DNA of 64,000 bases from Brachypterus glaber (lineage: Eukaryota > Arthropoda > Insecta > Coleoptera > Kateretidae), in assembly GCA_958510825.1 (NCBI GenBank), contig OY294054.1, positions 7,115,683 to 7,179,682 on the forward strand. The letters are read 5' to 3'. The translations under genes and the position numbers were made by a program. Position 1 is the first letter of the stretch. Each line of letters begins with the position of its first letter. Positions 1 through 10,619 of this stretch are shown here, in pieces. The notes beneath the pieces were generated by a model. That model saw nothing but the letters and a program-made list of their open reading frames with translations, was not told where the DNA came from and ran no database searches.

Positions 1-1256
1 TTCTTTTAGTCTCAAGATGAAGCAAATATAATGCTTCGAAACAAGCTCCCATTACAATAAAGGAAAGGAGAAAAAAAGACTAATTTACTTAACTTTTAAA
101 TATTTTAAAACTCCTATTATTATGACTGCTGAACGTGAACTTGAACACGCATAATGGATCACACAATCAATATTATTTACTTTTTTGTGTAATATACATA
201 TTTATTTTTAATTTAATACAAGGCGGTATTGAAAAAAAAAGTGTTTGATCATTTATAAAATCATCTTTTCAAGCAAGTGCAAGGATTATCAGTCGGGTAC
301 AAGGATTGTCAAAGTTGTTACGCCTTAATAATTTTTATTCAAATGTTGGAGAATCAAGTATATTTATTAATGTATTGTAGAGCACAGTTTCATTATCTAT
401 GCCGCTCACGGCTGTATTTAATAATATTAATAATATAAATTAAATAATTTTCAATAAAAAAAAATTAACCAGGACATAAAAGTTAATTTTATATTTATTT
501 TATTTACTGTTGTATACATGTATATATAATAATAGTAATAGGGTTCTCCACTGTCCTGTTTTTAATATTTGAACACTGATTTCTAAAGTACTTTATAATA
601 GTAAGGTAAATGTAAAGTAATTTTCCTTTTTGATAACGCTAACTATTTTAAAAATCGATTAAAGTTTAAATTTTTTCGTCGCGCCTTATTTTCTACGTCA
701 CAGAAATGACATTTTATTTCTTAGTGTGGCTAAATTGCTAGCGTAGACATAACCTCACTTTTTATCTCAGTGGAGAAGTGTGTTAAATTTCGGAATCGGT
801 TTGTTTTTAAAGTTATTTTATTTGTTTTTGCTTTAATTATGGCTTCAGTGGATTTTTTTTTGTGAAAGCAAGTAGCGAAAATTTACTAACGTTAATTACG
901 TGATGGTTAAAGAATTTTTCGCAAAAAACTTGACTATTTTAGTGTGGATTTCCGAAGGTTTAAAAATGTATGGTCATACACTCTTTATTTAATTTTTATT
1001 GAGTTTTTTGTTCTATTAATGTGCATAAACTATTTTTTTGAGTAATTTGTAAAAAATTTGGAGGATATTTTAAAACATATTGTAGGGCCATGGAGAAAGA
1101 TGTTATTGGTTATGTGCAACTCAATCAGGACAAGAGCACTTGTATTTGCACAGTAAAAGGACGTGTTGTCCTTAAGCACAAAGTTCATGATACTATACAA
1201 GATCGCAGCAGAAATTGATGAAAATAATGAAGTAATTCTTAGGTAAATTATTTTAG
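1..1256. repeat. Duplicated ~1.26-kb block, copy 1
   Basis: This block is nearly identical to 2309-3570 with a few single-base differences and small indels. Homology stops just after the exon-like stretch at 1086-1242, where copy 1 continues into unrelated AT-rich sequence. Apart from that exon I see no coding potential. The left edge is the window edge, so the true start of the block is unknown. Confidence 0.9.
1086..1242 (+). pseudogene. Exon-like coding stretch, copy 1 (unidentified, possibly SWIM-type protein)
   Basis: The stretch is bounded by an acceptor-like attgtag before 1086 and a donor-like cttag/gtaaat after 1242. From the ATG at 1090 it reads MEKDVIGYVQLNQDK and continues to a TGA near 1217. 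A one-base shift at about 1195-1200 instead opens a reading frame ending IDENNEVILR right at the donor. That suggests one exon with a single frameshift, shared by both copies. The composition recalls an exon upstream of SWIM/YqaJ-type cysteine motifs in uncharacterised insect proteins, but the diagnostic cysteines would lie in a following exon that is not here. The function is therefore unknown. Coding status is inferred from splice-like borders and conservation between two recent copies, which is weak evidence. Confidence 0.35.
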
Positions 1257-2308
1257 ATATTTTTTCTATGTAAATAAGAAAAAAATTACGATGAAAACAA
1301 AAATTTAACCCCCCCCTTTTACCCCTCTTCACCCCAACCAATTTTGCTCAAATACACTTGTCCAAGATAATATAAAAATACATTTGCATACCAAATTTCA
1401 AGTTGCTAGCTTAAATCGTTAAGTTATCGTGGATACAGATAGACAGACCAACATACAGACAAACCGACAGACAGATATAATTTTTTTTATTTTAGATTTT
1501 TTTCGATGTTTTAGAAGAATAAGATAAGCAAAAAAAAATTGATTTTATGAGAACGTAAAGTACTTGTTTATTTTTTCAATTTATAACCAAGAATTTTTTG
1601 TCTAGGACGGTTTGAAATTTTTTGAAAATTCGAGAGTACCGTATAATACTATTCTAGCGCTAGAATCTACTGCAGGCGCTGTGATTACTATTATATACGC
1701 ATGTACACGAATTACAAAACAAAAAAATTATACTTGGAACAACACAACTAGTAAATTGTGGCTCAACAGACACGGTGTCTGACACCACAACTTAACCTCG
1801 AAATGTCAAGCAAAAGTTTGTCTAAAATGTTTGTATTTTTTTGTATCATTTAATGTATCAAGCCGAGGGTTTTTTTTATTGAAAAAAAAAGTGTACAAGG
1901 ATTGTGAGAATCAAAGGATTGTTTAAGATTATCAAAAAGATTGTAAAAAATTTTAATGAAAATTGTTAAAGATTGTAGGAAGATTTCAGATGATTGTGGA
2001 AGATTGTAGATGATTGTGGAGGATTGTAGATGATTATGGAATAATAAATTGTCAAGGATTGTAGAAGATTGGATAGGTGTACAAGGATTGTTTAATAAAT
2101 AAACCCCTCGTATCAAGCTGAAATTTGTCTGAAATTTTATGTTTGTATATTACCGTGCTTCGGAGGGCACATAATTAGGCCATAACAGCAAAAAAACGAC
2201 GTTAAACAGTATAAAACAAACATGTTTGTATATTGCCATGACAAATCTTGTGTTTTTTTTTGTATTTTTAAATTGTAATTTTTATATGTAAATGACTTAG
2301 CGTTATTA
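1257..2308. other. Non-coding spacer with small simple repeats
   Basis: No gene is supported. It holds a degenerate CAGA/GACA microsatellite at about 1434-1476 and a short tandem of a gattgtagatgattgtgga-like unit at 1985-2044. Several tgtacaaggattgt words also occur, a word that recurs inside the flanking duplicated blocks (near 297). The minus-strand ORF at 1030-1341 and the one at 1850-2116 look like chance ORFs. Confidence 0.6.
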
Positions 2309-3570
2309 TTCTTTTAGTCTCAAGATGAAGCAAATATAATGCTTCGAAACAAGCTCCCATTACAATAAAGGAAGTAGGAGAAAACAAGACTAATTTACTT
2401 AACTTTTAAATATTTTAAAACTCCTATTATTATGACTGCTGAACGTGAACTTGAACACGCATAATGGATCACACAATCAATATTATTTACTTTTTTGTGT
2501 AATATACATATTTATTTTTAATTTAATACAAGGCGGTATTGAAAAAAAAAAGTGTTTGATCATTTATAAAATCATCTTTTCAAGCAAGTGCAAGGATTAT
2601 CAGTCGGGTACAAGGATTGTCAAAGTTGTTACGCCTTAATAATTTTTATTCAAATGTTGGAGAATCAAGTATATTTATTAATGTATTGTAGAGCACAGTT
2701 TCATTGGCTATGCCGCTCACGGCTGTATTTAATAATATTAATAATATAAATTAAATAATTTTCAATAAAAAAAAATTAACCAGGACATAAAAGTTAATTT
2801 TATATTTATTTTATTTACTGTTGTATACATGTATATATAATAATAGTAATAGGGTTCTCCACTAAGTCCTGTTTTTAATATTTGAACACTGATTTCCAAA
2901 GTACTTTATAATAGTAAGGTAAATGTAAAGTAATTTTCCTTTTTGACAACGCTAACTATTTTAAAAATCGATTAAAGTTTAAATTTTTTCGTCGCGCCTT
3001 ATTTTCTACGTCACAGAAATGACATTTTATTTCTTAGTGTGGCTAAATTGCTAGCGTAGACATAACCTCACTTTTTATCTCAGTGGAGAAGTGTGTTAAA
3101 TTTCGGAATCGGTTTGTTTTTAAAGTTATTTTATTTGTTTTTGCTTTAATTATGGCTTCAGTGGATTTTTTTTTGTGAAAGCAAGTAGCGAAAATTTACT
3201 AACGTTAATTACGTGATGGTTAAAGAATTTTTCGCAAAAAACTTGACTATTTTAGTGTGGATTTCCGAAGGTTTAAAAATGTATGGTCATACACTCTTTA
3301 TTTTAATTTTTATTGAGTTTTTTGTTCTATTAATGTGCATAAACTATTTTTTTGAGTAATTTGTAAAAAATTTGGAGGATATTTTAAAACATATTGTAGG
3401 GCCATGGAGAAAGATGTTATTGGTTATGTGCAACTCAATCAGGACAAGAGCACTTGTATTTGCACAGTAAAAGGACGTGTTGTCCTTAAGCACAAAGTTC
3501 ATGATACTATACAAGATCGCAGCAGAAATTGATGAAAATAATGAAGTAATTCTTAGGTAAATTATTTTAG
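2309..3570. repeat. Duplicated ~1.26-kb block, copy 2
   Basis: This is the direct repeat of 1-1256, offset by about 2.31 kb. Differences are a few substitutions and small indels, for example an extra aag near 2864. After about 3570 the sequence diverges from what follows copy 1. The pair could be a tandem duplication with different downstream junctions, a dispersed repeat family, or an assembly duplication. Confidence 0.9.
3400..3556 (+). pseudogene. Exon-like coding stretch, copy 2
   Basis: This is the same exon-like stretch as 1086-1242, with ATG at 3404, acceptor-like attgtag before 3400 and donor-like cttag/gtaa after 3556. The same internal frame discrepancy is present, so the break predates the duplication. 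The sequence after the donor differs from copy 1, so at least one copy has lost its original downstream exons. The product is not identified. Confidence 0.35.
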
Positions 3571-4419
3571 TTATTTTGGTCTGTGGAATTCTGGGGTTCT
3601 ATTTTAAATACCTTATAAAAAGTCAGCTGTTGTGGGGCAATCCCGCTAAGCAACAGGAGCCCCAGTCGAGTATATATCTGTGGCTTGGTTCTAAAAGGGC
3701 CAATGTCAAAAATTTTAAACAGATACACTAAGTCAAACAAAACATTGGCTGTTTTAACAGTTTAACAGACATGTTTATTAAAAACACCCTTGTCACTTAA
3801 AATCTACATTTATCTCACAAGCACTGACGTTGGCTTTTTTAGGTTATATAGATCTTTTTTTTAACTATTTGTAACTTTTTTAATAAAATGTAATGTATTC
3901 ATTTTATACTGCACAAATCCAAACTTCCTACTGCACATTTAAATTTCCTACTGCACATTTTGTGTCCAGCTCCACGTTAAAATAACTCCTGATTAGAAAA
4001 GCTGAAAAGGGACATTTTTCTAGACAGGTGGCAGTATCTTTATTTAAAATGGCTGTATTTTTTTTGTAGAAAAATACAAATATAAAAAATATTGCTTTGG
4101 GCGGAAGGACCTCGGTCGATAGCCCTTTGACTTGATTTTTTTTTATATCTATTCAATATTATTTAGGGAATTATTTCATTTTACAAAATCATATATATAG
4201 TTATTTATAATTCATCTTTGGATACGAAGCTTATGTCAATTTAAAAAGAATAAAGTGCTTTTCCAAAATTTGTCCATTTTTTATTTTTATCCATCTGTCA
4301 TGACGTAACATCTGGATAAAAGCATTCAGTTCTTGTTTCACATTTAAATTAAAATAGATCAGGGCAGTAATAAACCAATGCAAAGCATTGCTATCTACTT
4401 TTTTGTCACATCTTATTTC
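3571..4419. other. AT-rich stretch without recognised genes
   Basis: No coding signal was recognised. A short word of the type cctactgcacattt recurs around 3929-3961. The right part may be the 3' untranslated end of the minus-strand LINE that follows. Confidence 0.5.
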
Positions 4420-4499
4420 TTACAAAACCATTTACTCTACTAGTTAACTTAGATCTTTTGATACTTTTAGTTTATTTCGGAGTATATTGCTAGCCCAAT

Positions 4500-5060
4500 C
4501 GTATATATCCTGCAGCTTTTTACCGTGTAACACAAATTACACAAACTACTTTGTTGTAGATTATGTCTAACTAGCTTTTCCCCAACTGTATATATTTCGT
4601 TAACCGCCTTATAAGTAGCAGATCTCCACTGATCAGTCTGTTATTACATACCTTCCACACATTTCCCCAATTTACTAACGGGTATTTAATTTCAATATAA
4701 GGTTTCTCAGCAACATCTTTCAAAAGGAGCGAATACATTTCTCTAGATTTTATATCAGAATTATTATCGATATTTATTTTTCTGCCTATTTTGGCAATGT
4801 TGCTAAAAACCTTGGATATTTAATCGTGTTAGAGCAATCAAAAATTCCATTTAAGGATGTACCCAAAATATTATTACACTGTACTTTCTGCTAATATCCG
4901 AGTCTTAATAAAACAGCTGCTTTAAGTTCTATATTAATTAATCCCAAACCACCTTTTTTTGGTTTTTAAATATAACTGATTTCTATTTATTCTATACAGG
5001 TGCCCTTGCCATAAAAATCTTCCCAAAACCAAGACTAATTTTTGACTATAGGCTTTATTT
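4500..5060 (-). pseudogene. LINE carboxy-terminal region remnant
   Basis: The minus strand reads GRFLWQGHLYRI then KTKKGGLGLINIELKAA, the FLWxG...GGLGL block found downstream of reverse transcriptase in L1/Tx1-type LINEs. Further 3', at about 4730-4600, pieces such as YSLLLKDVAEKPYIEIKYP and VNWGNVWK are readable between stops. No terminal zinc knuckle could be confirmed. Confidence 0.55.
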
Positions 5061-5180
5061 AACGGTAGCACATGTGCTAAGTACCATAACCTAGATAACA
5101 GATAAACATTTATATACCATACCTTTCTTATTAAATCAAGATTTCTAAACCTATCTATAGTAAAGAATATTGGACACTAT

Positions 5181-6035
5181 TTATAATTTTTTGCCAATTA
5201 TTTTTGCACATAGTTTCAAAGTTGGATTAATTAACATTCCTAAAACCTTCATTTCAACTACCCTCTTAAAGTTGGTGAATCTTAGTTCTTCGTTTTCCCA
5301 TAACCCCACGGTAAGCAACCCCGATTTTTTGATATTTACTTTAGCATTTGCTCCTTTTTCAAATATTTGGATAATTTTTTCTATATTAATTAGGTCATTT
5401 TTATTTTTAATCAATATATACAAATCATCAGCATAAGCCCTCACTTTTTCATTTTTACCGTTTAACTCTATTCCTGTTACAACCTGTTTGATTAAAACTA
5501 TTAAGGCTATAAATATCAAAAAGATACCTAGACATTGGGCATCCCTGTCTAACTGAAGAGAATGTTAAAGCTTGGAGTCAAAAAACCATTTACCATTATT
5601 TTGGAAGAAGCCAACTCGTATACATTTTTAATTGCATTAATAAAAACCATATCTATCCCCATTTTAATCATTATCTCCCACAAGAGTTCATGTGGGACTC
5701 TTTCAAAAGCTTGTTTAAAATCAATTGACAAGAGTGCCACTTTTTCATTCATACTTTCATTGTGGACAAAATCCCTAGCTAACAACAAATTATCAAAAAT
5801 TGATTTATTATCGCCGTTTTGCTCCGGACACAATACTTTAGGCTATAACTTTAAATATCTCCTTAAATATCTGCATATACAGTTTATAATCCGTATTTGT
5901 TAATGTTATAGGGCGAAAATCATCCGTATTATTCGGATTAGAAATTTTGGGAATTAGGGTAATAACTCCCTCAGCAGATTTCGGAGGTGTTTTACTATTT
6001 TTAAGGAAGTTTAAAATGGTAGTCAATTCATCCAC
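5181..6035 (-). pseudogene. LINE reverse transcriptase, frameshifted
   Basis: There are three consecutive pieces in different frames. Piece 6035-5838 carries the fingers motif (GVITLIPKISNP, DFRPITLTNTDYK). Piece 5833-5549 carries IFDNLLLARD, LLSIDFKQAFERVPHELL (the first catalytic aspartate block) and MVNGFLTPSF. Piece 5519-5181 carries VRAYADDLYIL, the palm catalytic YADD. The glycine-rich RQGCPLSP-type block between the second and third piece is missing or unreadable. The enzyme would copy the element RNA at the nicked target, but this copy cannot encode an intact protein. Confidence 0.75.
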
Positions 6036-6919
6036 AATTACATCAAAAAGTGCAATGTACGTTTCGTAGGACCTGCCATTTTTTTTTCAGTGCATGTTTT
6101 TAAAATTTCTAATATTTCATTTTTGGTTATTGTACTAATTAAAGAGTTATTTTCATTTTTTAAGTCTTTTTTACTTATATGTGCCAACAGACATGACATT
6201 TCGGATTTAGAAACTGCTGCTTTACCGTACATTTTTTCATAATATTTAAAAAAGTACTTTTTTATATCCTTGGAGGTACTAAGAGTTTCATTGGCAACAG
6301 TTTGGATTTTTATAATGTGATTTTTCTTTTGCCTTTTTCTTAAATTAATTAGATTACAAAGATTTCCTTTCCCCCACTAAAATTTGGTTTTTATCAAAGT
6401 AATTTTCATTTATTTGCTTTTCCCTTAAATTCTGAACATGTATTTTAATTTATACTCTTGAAAAATTGTGTCATTATTTTGGTTTATACTATTTTTACAC
6501 GCTTAATAAATTATAGTAATAACCTAAATTATTTTTGTGCTCTACAACTTTATTAATTTCAATATTTTTAAGAAACTCTTTTATTTTCGGCTTTAAGATT
6601 TGAAACCACCAATTATTTAAATTATCCCTATAAACATTGTAGTTTTTCCAATCTTTTATCTTGGACTTTAAACTATCCATAATTTCCTTATTATTTAAAC
6701 TAGATCTTTTTACTTTCCAGTATCCCCACCCATGCTATACGTGGTTAACATTTTCACATTTTAAATAAACCAGGAGAGCATAATGGTCCGTGAATGCAGT
6801 AGGCAAAACTGAGAAATTATGTATTATATTTTTACTTTATTACGGTTATTTCCCAAACATCGTATAAATTTAGGTTACTAACTATATTATAAAGGGTCTT
6901 ACATATAGGAGTATTATTT

Positions 6920-7080
6920 TTGGCATCTTTTTTTTATTACACAATTTAAATCTCCAATAAGAACCAAAGGTTGGTTTACACTGAAGTTAAGATGGTTGGT
7001 TAAATTATTTTCAAAAAAATCAATTCGTTCTCTATAGTTTTGCGTTCCTGAAGGGCTGTATATATTGACATAGGATATAT
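6920..7080 (-). pseudogene. LINE AP-endonuclease remnant
   Basis: The minus strand encodes YVNIYSPSGTQNYRERI followed by PLVLIGDLNCV. The GDLN segment matches the conserved GDxN block of apurinic-type endonucleases, which nick the target site during LINE insertion. Just 3' in the element (about 6830-6780) a further fragment reads TAFTDHYALLVYL, matching the conserved SDH-type block near the end of the domain. The amino-terminal part was not found and may be lost beyond about 7090. Confidence 0.65.
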
Positions 7081-7194
7081 TTATTTAAATATAAATGTAT
7101 ATTATGTATATGAAAATATGTATATATTGTGTATATGAAAATTACTTATCTTGGGATTTAATGTAGACATAATTTATTATATAATAATTTTTGA

Positions 7195-8507
7195 TATTAA
7201 CACATTTAAACTGAGATTTTTCAATCTAGGATCCTACAGAGCTTTTTTTAGTTTGTTTTTGAAGTTTTTAACGGAATTTTCTGCGCTGCCGTTGCTCTGT
7301 GGGTGAAAAGGCGGACTTGTAACATGCAAAATGCCATTTTCTCTATAATTGAATTTCTTCACTGGTAAATGAAGTAGTTATCTGAGCAAATACATACTGG
7401 TGATCCTAGCCTACTAAAGCGATCGTACAGTTTTTCAATTGTTTCTTTTGAATATGTATTTTTGACATGATAACACTATCCATTTAGAAAATGTATCCAT
7501 TTAGAAAATGTATCAGTTATAATAAGAAAAAGATTACCTTGTAATCTACCAATATGATCTATGTGGACTTTCACAGACATAGTTCGTTTTCGGCCAAGGT
7601 GTTGCTGTTTTCTTTGGATTTGGACTGTTGGACAAATTGTGCAAGATTTTGTTATATCTTCAATATCCTAATCGAAATTTGGCCACCACATGAGTGTTCT
7701 GCCGAGCTTCTTGGATTTTACGACTCCATAGTGTGAAGTGTACAATTCTTGCAACAATTGACTTATAAATTTAGTAGGTATCACAATTCTGTTCTTCTTT
7801 TCTGTTGACAAATTTTTGATATTTTTCATGCATAATTTTCTTGATGGCCATTGGCCATTTGTCTTCCTTTATCCATTTAATAATACTTCTTAGTTCAATG
7901 TCTTCCCTGATTTTGTCATTATTTATCGGCCAATCTGCACATACTTCTGTAAAGTTGATATATGTGTCTTCTTCTTTTTCATCAGTTTAACAATGGAAGA
8001 TGGTCACATCTTAAAATAAAGTGATTCCCTATGATATAATCAGAAAATTTTCTTACTGCAAATACTAGCACAAGCCTCTTTATGAATAGTGCTATATTTG
8101 GTTTCCGCAGGAGAAAGTGTGCGATTTACACATGTAATTAGTCTTTCTTGACCATTTGGCATTAGATGCCAGAGATCCAGCGATGGCAAAATCACTGCTG
8201 TCCATGGTTAAAATAATTGGGAGAGAGCTGTCAAAATGTGCTAAACATACATCTTGGGCTATAATCTCTTTAATTTTACTAAAGGCATGTTTACACTCAT
8301 TTGACCATATGAATTTCTCTGATTTTTTTAATAAATTGTATATAGGTTTTAATAATTTTGACAAATTGGGTACAAAACGTGCATAATATGTTACCATACC
8401 TATGAAAGTCCTAACTTCTTTTACATTCTCCGGTGCTTTTGCATTTTTAATGGCATCTACTTTGTCCTCTGTATCAAAGTCCAAACCATGTTTTGTGATG
8501 GAATGAC
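7195..8507 (-). mobile_element. Gypsy LTR element, downstream half (RT end to integrase)
   Basis: The minus strand reads the end of reverse transcriptase (ITKHGLDFD, EVRTFIGMVTYYARFVPN, about 8480-8330), then the RNase H start (LAHFDSSLPIILTMDSSD). A decayed linker follows, then an integrase zinc-binding region (LYTSHYGVVKSKKLG, KSCTICPTVQ) and integrase core pieces DHIGRLQGNLFLIITDTFSKW and VTSPPFHPQSNGSAENSVK near 7330-7250. Stops and frameshifts are frequent, and a 20-bp stretch near 7490-7510 is tandemly duplicated. The style is K02A2.6-like Gypsy. The right end runs into the assembly gap. The matching upstream half seems to lie at 12724-14654. Confidence 0.75.
8092..8507 (-). pseudogene. 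Gypsy reverse transcriptase end and RNase H start
   Basis: This is an open minus-strand stretch entering the N gap. It holds GLDFDTEDKVDAIKNA, then the connection block TFIGMVTYYARFVPNLS, the LKPIYNLLKK block, and the RNase H beginning with catalytic-type TMDSSD. After SDFAIAGSL the frame degrades, so most of RNase H is missing or shifted. Its upstream catalytic YxDD part is not on this side of the gap. Confidence 0.8.
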
Positions 8508-8707
8508 NNNNNNNNNNNNNNNNNNNNNNNNNNNNNNNNNNNNNNNNNNNNNNNNNNNNNNNNNNNNNNNNNNNNNNNNNNNNNNNNNNNNNNNNNNNNN
8601 NNNNNNNNNNNNNNNNNNNNNNNNNNNNNNNNNNNNNNNNNNNNNNNNNNNNNNNNNNNNNNNNNNNNNNNNNNNNNNNNNNNNNNNNNNNNNNNNNNNN
8701 NNNNNNN
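8508..8707. other. Assembly gap (200 N)
   Basis: Exactly 200 ambiguous bases, a typical placeholder length, so the real size is unknown. To its left is minus-strand Gypsy and to its right plus-strand BEL/Pao starting mid-polyprotein. The missing sequence should therefore include the BEL/Pao 5' LTR, gag and protease start, and part of the Gypsy RT. Confidence 0.98.
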
Positions 8708-8934
8708 TTATACCGCCTCAAATAATTAATTTTGATTTTGAAATTCCTAAAAATGTTCGTCTTGCGGACCCTAATTGGTATAAACCGGGACAAATTGATA
8801 TGCTTATAAGTTCCGGCGTTTATTGGTCTCTTATTCGAGAAGGCCTTATTTCATTGGGTCCAAACAGGCCATTTTTGCAAAATACTGCACGGCCATATTT
8901 TTGGTGGACAGATGCAATGCAAAAATGCAGATAA
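8708..8934 (+). pseudogene. BEL/Pao protease-to-RT linker, copy A
   Basis: The frame reads PPQIINFDFEIPKN then LADPNWYKPGQIDMLISSG, the conserved LADPxFxxPGxIDxLLG block that follows the aspartic protease in Pao polyproteins. The catalytic aspartate segment would be inside the gap; copy B shows it. The frame ends at a stop at 8934, while related sequence continues in another frame toward 9008. Confidence 0.75.
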
Positions 8935-9007
8935 AATTAATTAACATTGAGGAGTGTGACCCAAAAATTTTACTTCAGAAGAACATGAATTTTGCGAAAA
9001 ACATTTT

Positions 9008-10612
9008 GTGGAAAATGTGTCAAAAGACCCTTCGGGAAAATTTATGGTTAAACTTCCTTTGAAAAAAGATCCTTCATGTTTAGGTTATTCTTTGCAAACT
9101 GCAATAAGTAGATTCTATTCATTAGAGCGTAAATTTAAACGTGACCCCAAATTAAAGGAACTATACATTGATTTTATGAACGAATACAAAACATTAGGTC
9201 ACATGTCAAAAATTAAAAAGTCCGAATTAAATTTAAATGATCATATTTTTTATATACCTCATTTTGGAATTTTAAAAGGTGACAACTCAAAAAATGTCAC
9301 TACAAAACTTAGAGCGGTTTTCGATGGTAGCGCTGCTACAACGTCCGGGGTATCGTTAAATGACATATTATTGGTTGGGCCGACAATACAAGATTCGTTA
9401 TTTTATATTTTATTGCGATTTAGATTTTATACGTATGTCTTAATCGCGGATATTGCCAAAATGTATCGTATGATACTCGTGGATCCTAGTCAACGTGATC
9501 TCCAACGAATAATTTGGCGTGATTCACCTGATGCTGAGCTTGAACACTATCGGCTTAACACGGTAACTTATGGTTTAGCCCCTTCGGCATTTTTAGCCAT
9601 ACGTTGCTTAAAAGAAGCAGCCGAAAAATATAAAACAAAGTTTCCGGTTGAGTATCAGGCTATCACGAAAGGCTTCTATGTTGATGACCTTAATTGGGGT
9701 GCAAACGATATAGAAACTGCCAAATTATTAGTTAAACAAATTACATTAATTTTAAAAGAGCACGGTTTTGACTTACGGAAATTTATGTCCAACGATTGTT
9801 CAATTATTGCCAATTTGGATCGATCCGATACGCCCCTTTATACAATTTCGGACGATTCAAGTTCAAAGACCCTAGGTATTTTGTGGGATTCAAAAAATGA
9901 CATTTTGGGCTTCTCAGTTAAAAAATCTGATATACCAAATAAATCAAAAATTACTAAACGGTATATATTGTCTAAAACGTCACAGATATTCGATCCCTTG
10001 GGGTTGGCAGGACCGGTAATTATCCGGGGAAAAATTTTACTACAGGAGCTTTGGAAAGCTCAAGTAAAATGGGATGATCCAGTACCTGAGCATGTCGTAA
10101 ATGCATTTATTACATTTGAAAAGGATATAATTTCCCTAAATCATTTTAAAATATACCGTCACGCTTTTATACCGAAATATGTAGGTGTTCAATTTCATGC
10201 GTTCTCAGATGCTAGTATGAAGGCTTATGGCTGCTGTATTTATGTGAGAACGGTAACCGAAAATAATGAGGTTATTTGCAAGTTATTGTGCGCTAAATCC
10301 CGGGTGGCACCTCTCAAAACGATTTCGCTTCCGCGGCTTGAGCTTTGTGGTTTCGTTTTAATTAACAAATTGGTGAACCATGTTATTTCAGCTTTGCAAT
10401 TAAATAACACCGAAACATATTATTGGACAGACTCGACCATTGTTTTATCTTGGTTGGCTGCAGAACCGTCCTCTTGGACTACATTTGTGGCCAATCGTGT
10501 ATCTGAGGTCCAGCGCACAAGTGCAACAAAAAATTATTGCTCTACTTGTTCAGAGGACAACCCAGCAGACATTATTTCCAGGGGCTCAGACGCAAAAACA
10601 CTGATAGTCTAA
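9008..10612 (+). CDS. BEL/Pao reverse transcriptase and RNase H, copy A
   Basis: A 534-codon open segment of pol. Residues about 1-60 are the approach to RT (GKFMVKLPLKKDPSCLG). The RT palm has the first aspartate near 148 (IADIAKMYRMI) and the catalytic YVDD at 224-227, the form typical of Pao-type RT. The RNase H-like region begins near 397 (FHAFSDASMKAYG), with LPRLELCGF, YYWTDSTIVLSWL and DNPADIISRG following, so its acidic residues look present. It would copy element RNA to DNA in cytoplasmic particles. The listed ATG is probably internal to the polyprotein; the true start lies upstream in another frame. Confidence 0.88.
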   Translation: MENVSKDPSGKFMVKLPLKKDPSCLGYSLQTAISRFYSLERKFKRDPKLKELYIDFMNEYKTLGHMSKIKKSELNLNDHIFYIPHFGILKGDNSKNVTTKLRAVFDGSAATTSGVSLNDILLVGPTIQDSLFYILLRFRFYTYVLIADIAKMYRMILVDPSQRDLQRIIWRDSPDAELEHYRLNTVTYGLAPSAFLAIRCLKEAAEKYKTKFPVEYQAITKGFYVDDLNWGANDIETAKLLVKQITLILKEHGFDLRKFMSNDCSIIANLDRSDTPLYTISDDSSSKTLGILWDSKNDILGFSVKKSDIPNKSKITKRYILSKTSQIFDPLGLAGPVIIRGKILLQELWKAQVKWDDPVPEHVVNAFITFEKDIISLNHFKIYRHAFIPKYVGVQFHAFSDASMKAYGCCIYVRTVTENNEVICKLLCAKSRVAPLKTISLPRLELCGFVLINKLVNHVISALQLNNTETYYWTDSTIVLSWLAAEPSSWTTFVANRVSEVQRTSATKNYCSTCSEDNPADIISRGSDAKTLIV

Positions 10613-10619
10613 CCTATGG

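Larger units (their letters stand above)
4420..7090 (-). mobile_element. Decayed Tx1/L1-like non-LTR retrotransposon
   Basis: Read on the minus strand, the domains appear in LINE order: an AP-type endonuclease remnant (about 7075-6920), a spacer (6840-6495), reverse transcriptase (6035-5181) and a carboxy-terminal region (about 5060-4500). All are broken by stops and frameshifts. The reverse transcriptase shows FRPITLTNTDYK, IFDNLLLARD and a YADD catalytic box. The tyrosine-aspartate-tyrosine-lysine block and the IFDN motif recall the Tx1/L1 group rather than CR1/Jockey. The clade call is by motif only. The ends are approximate; no poly-A tail or target duplication was identified. Confidence 0.7.
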
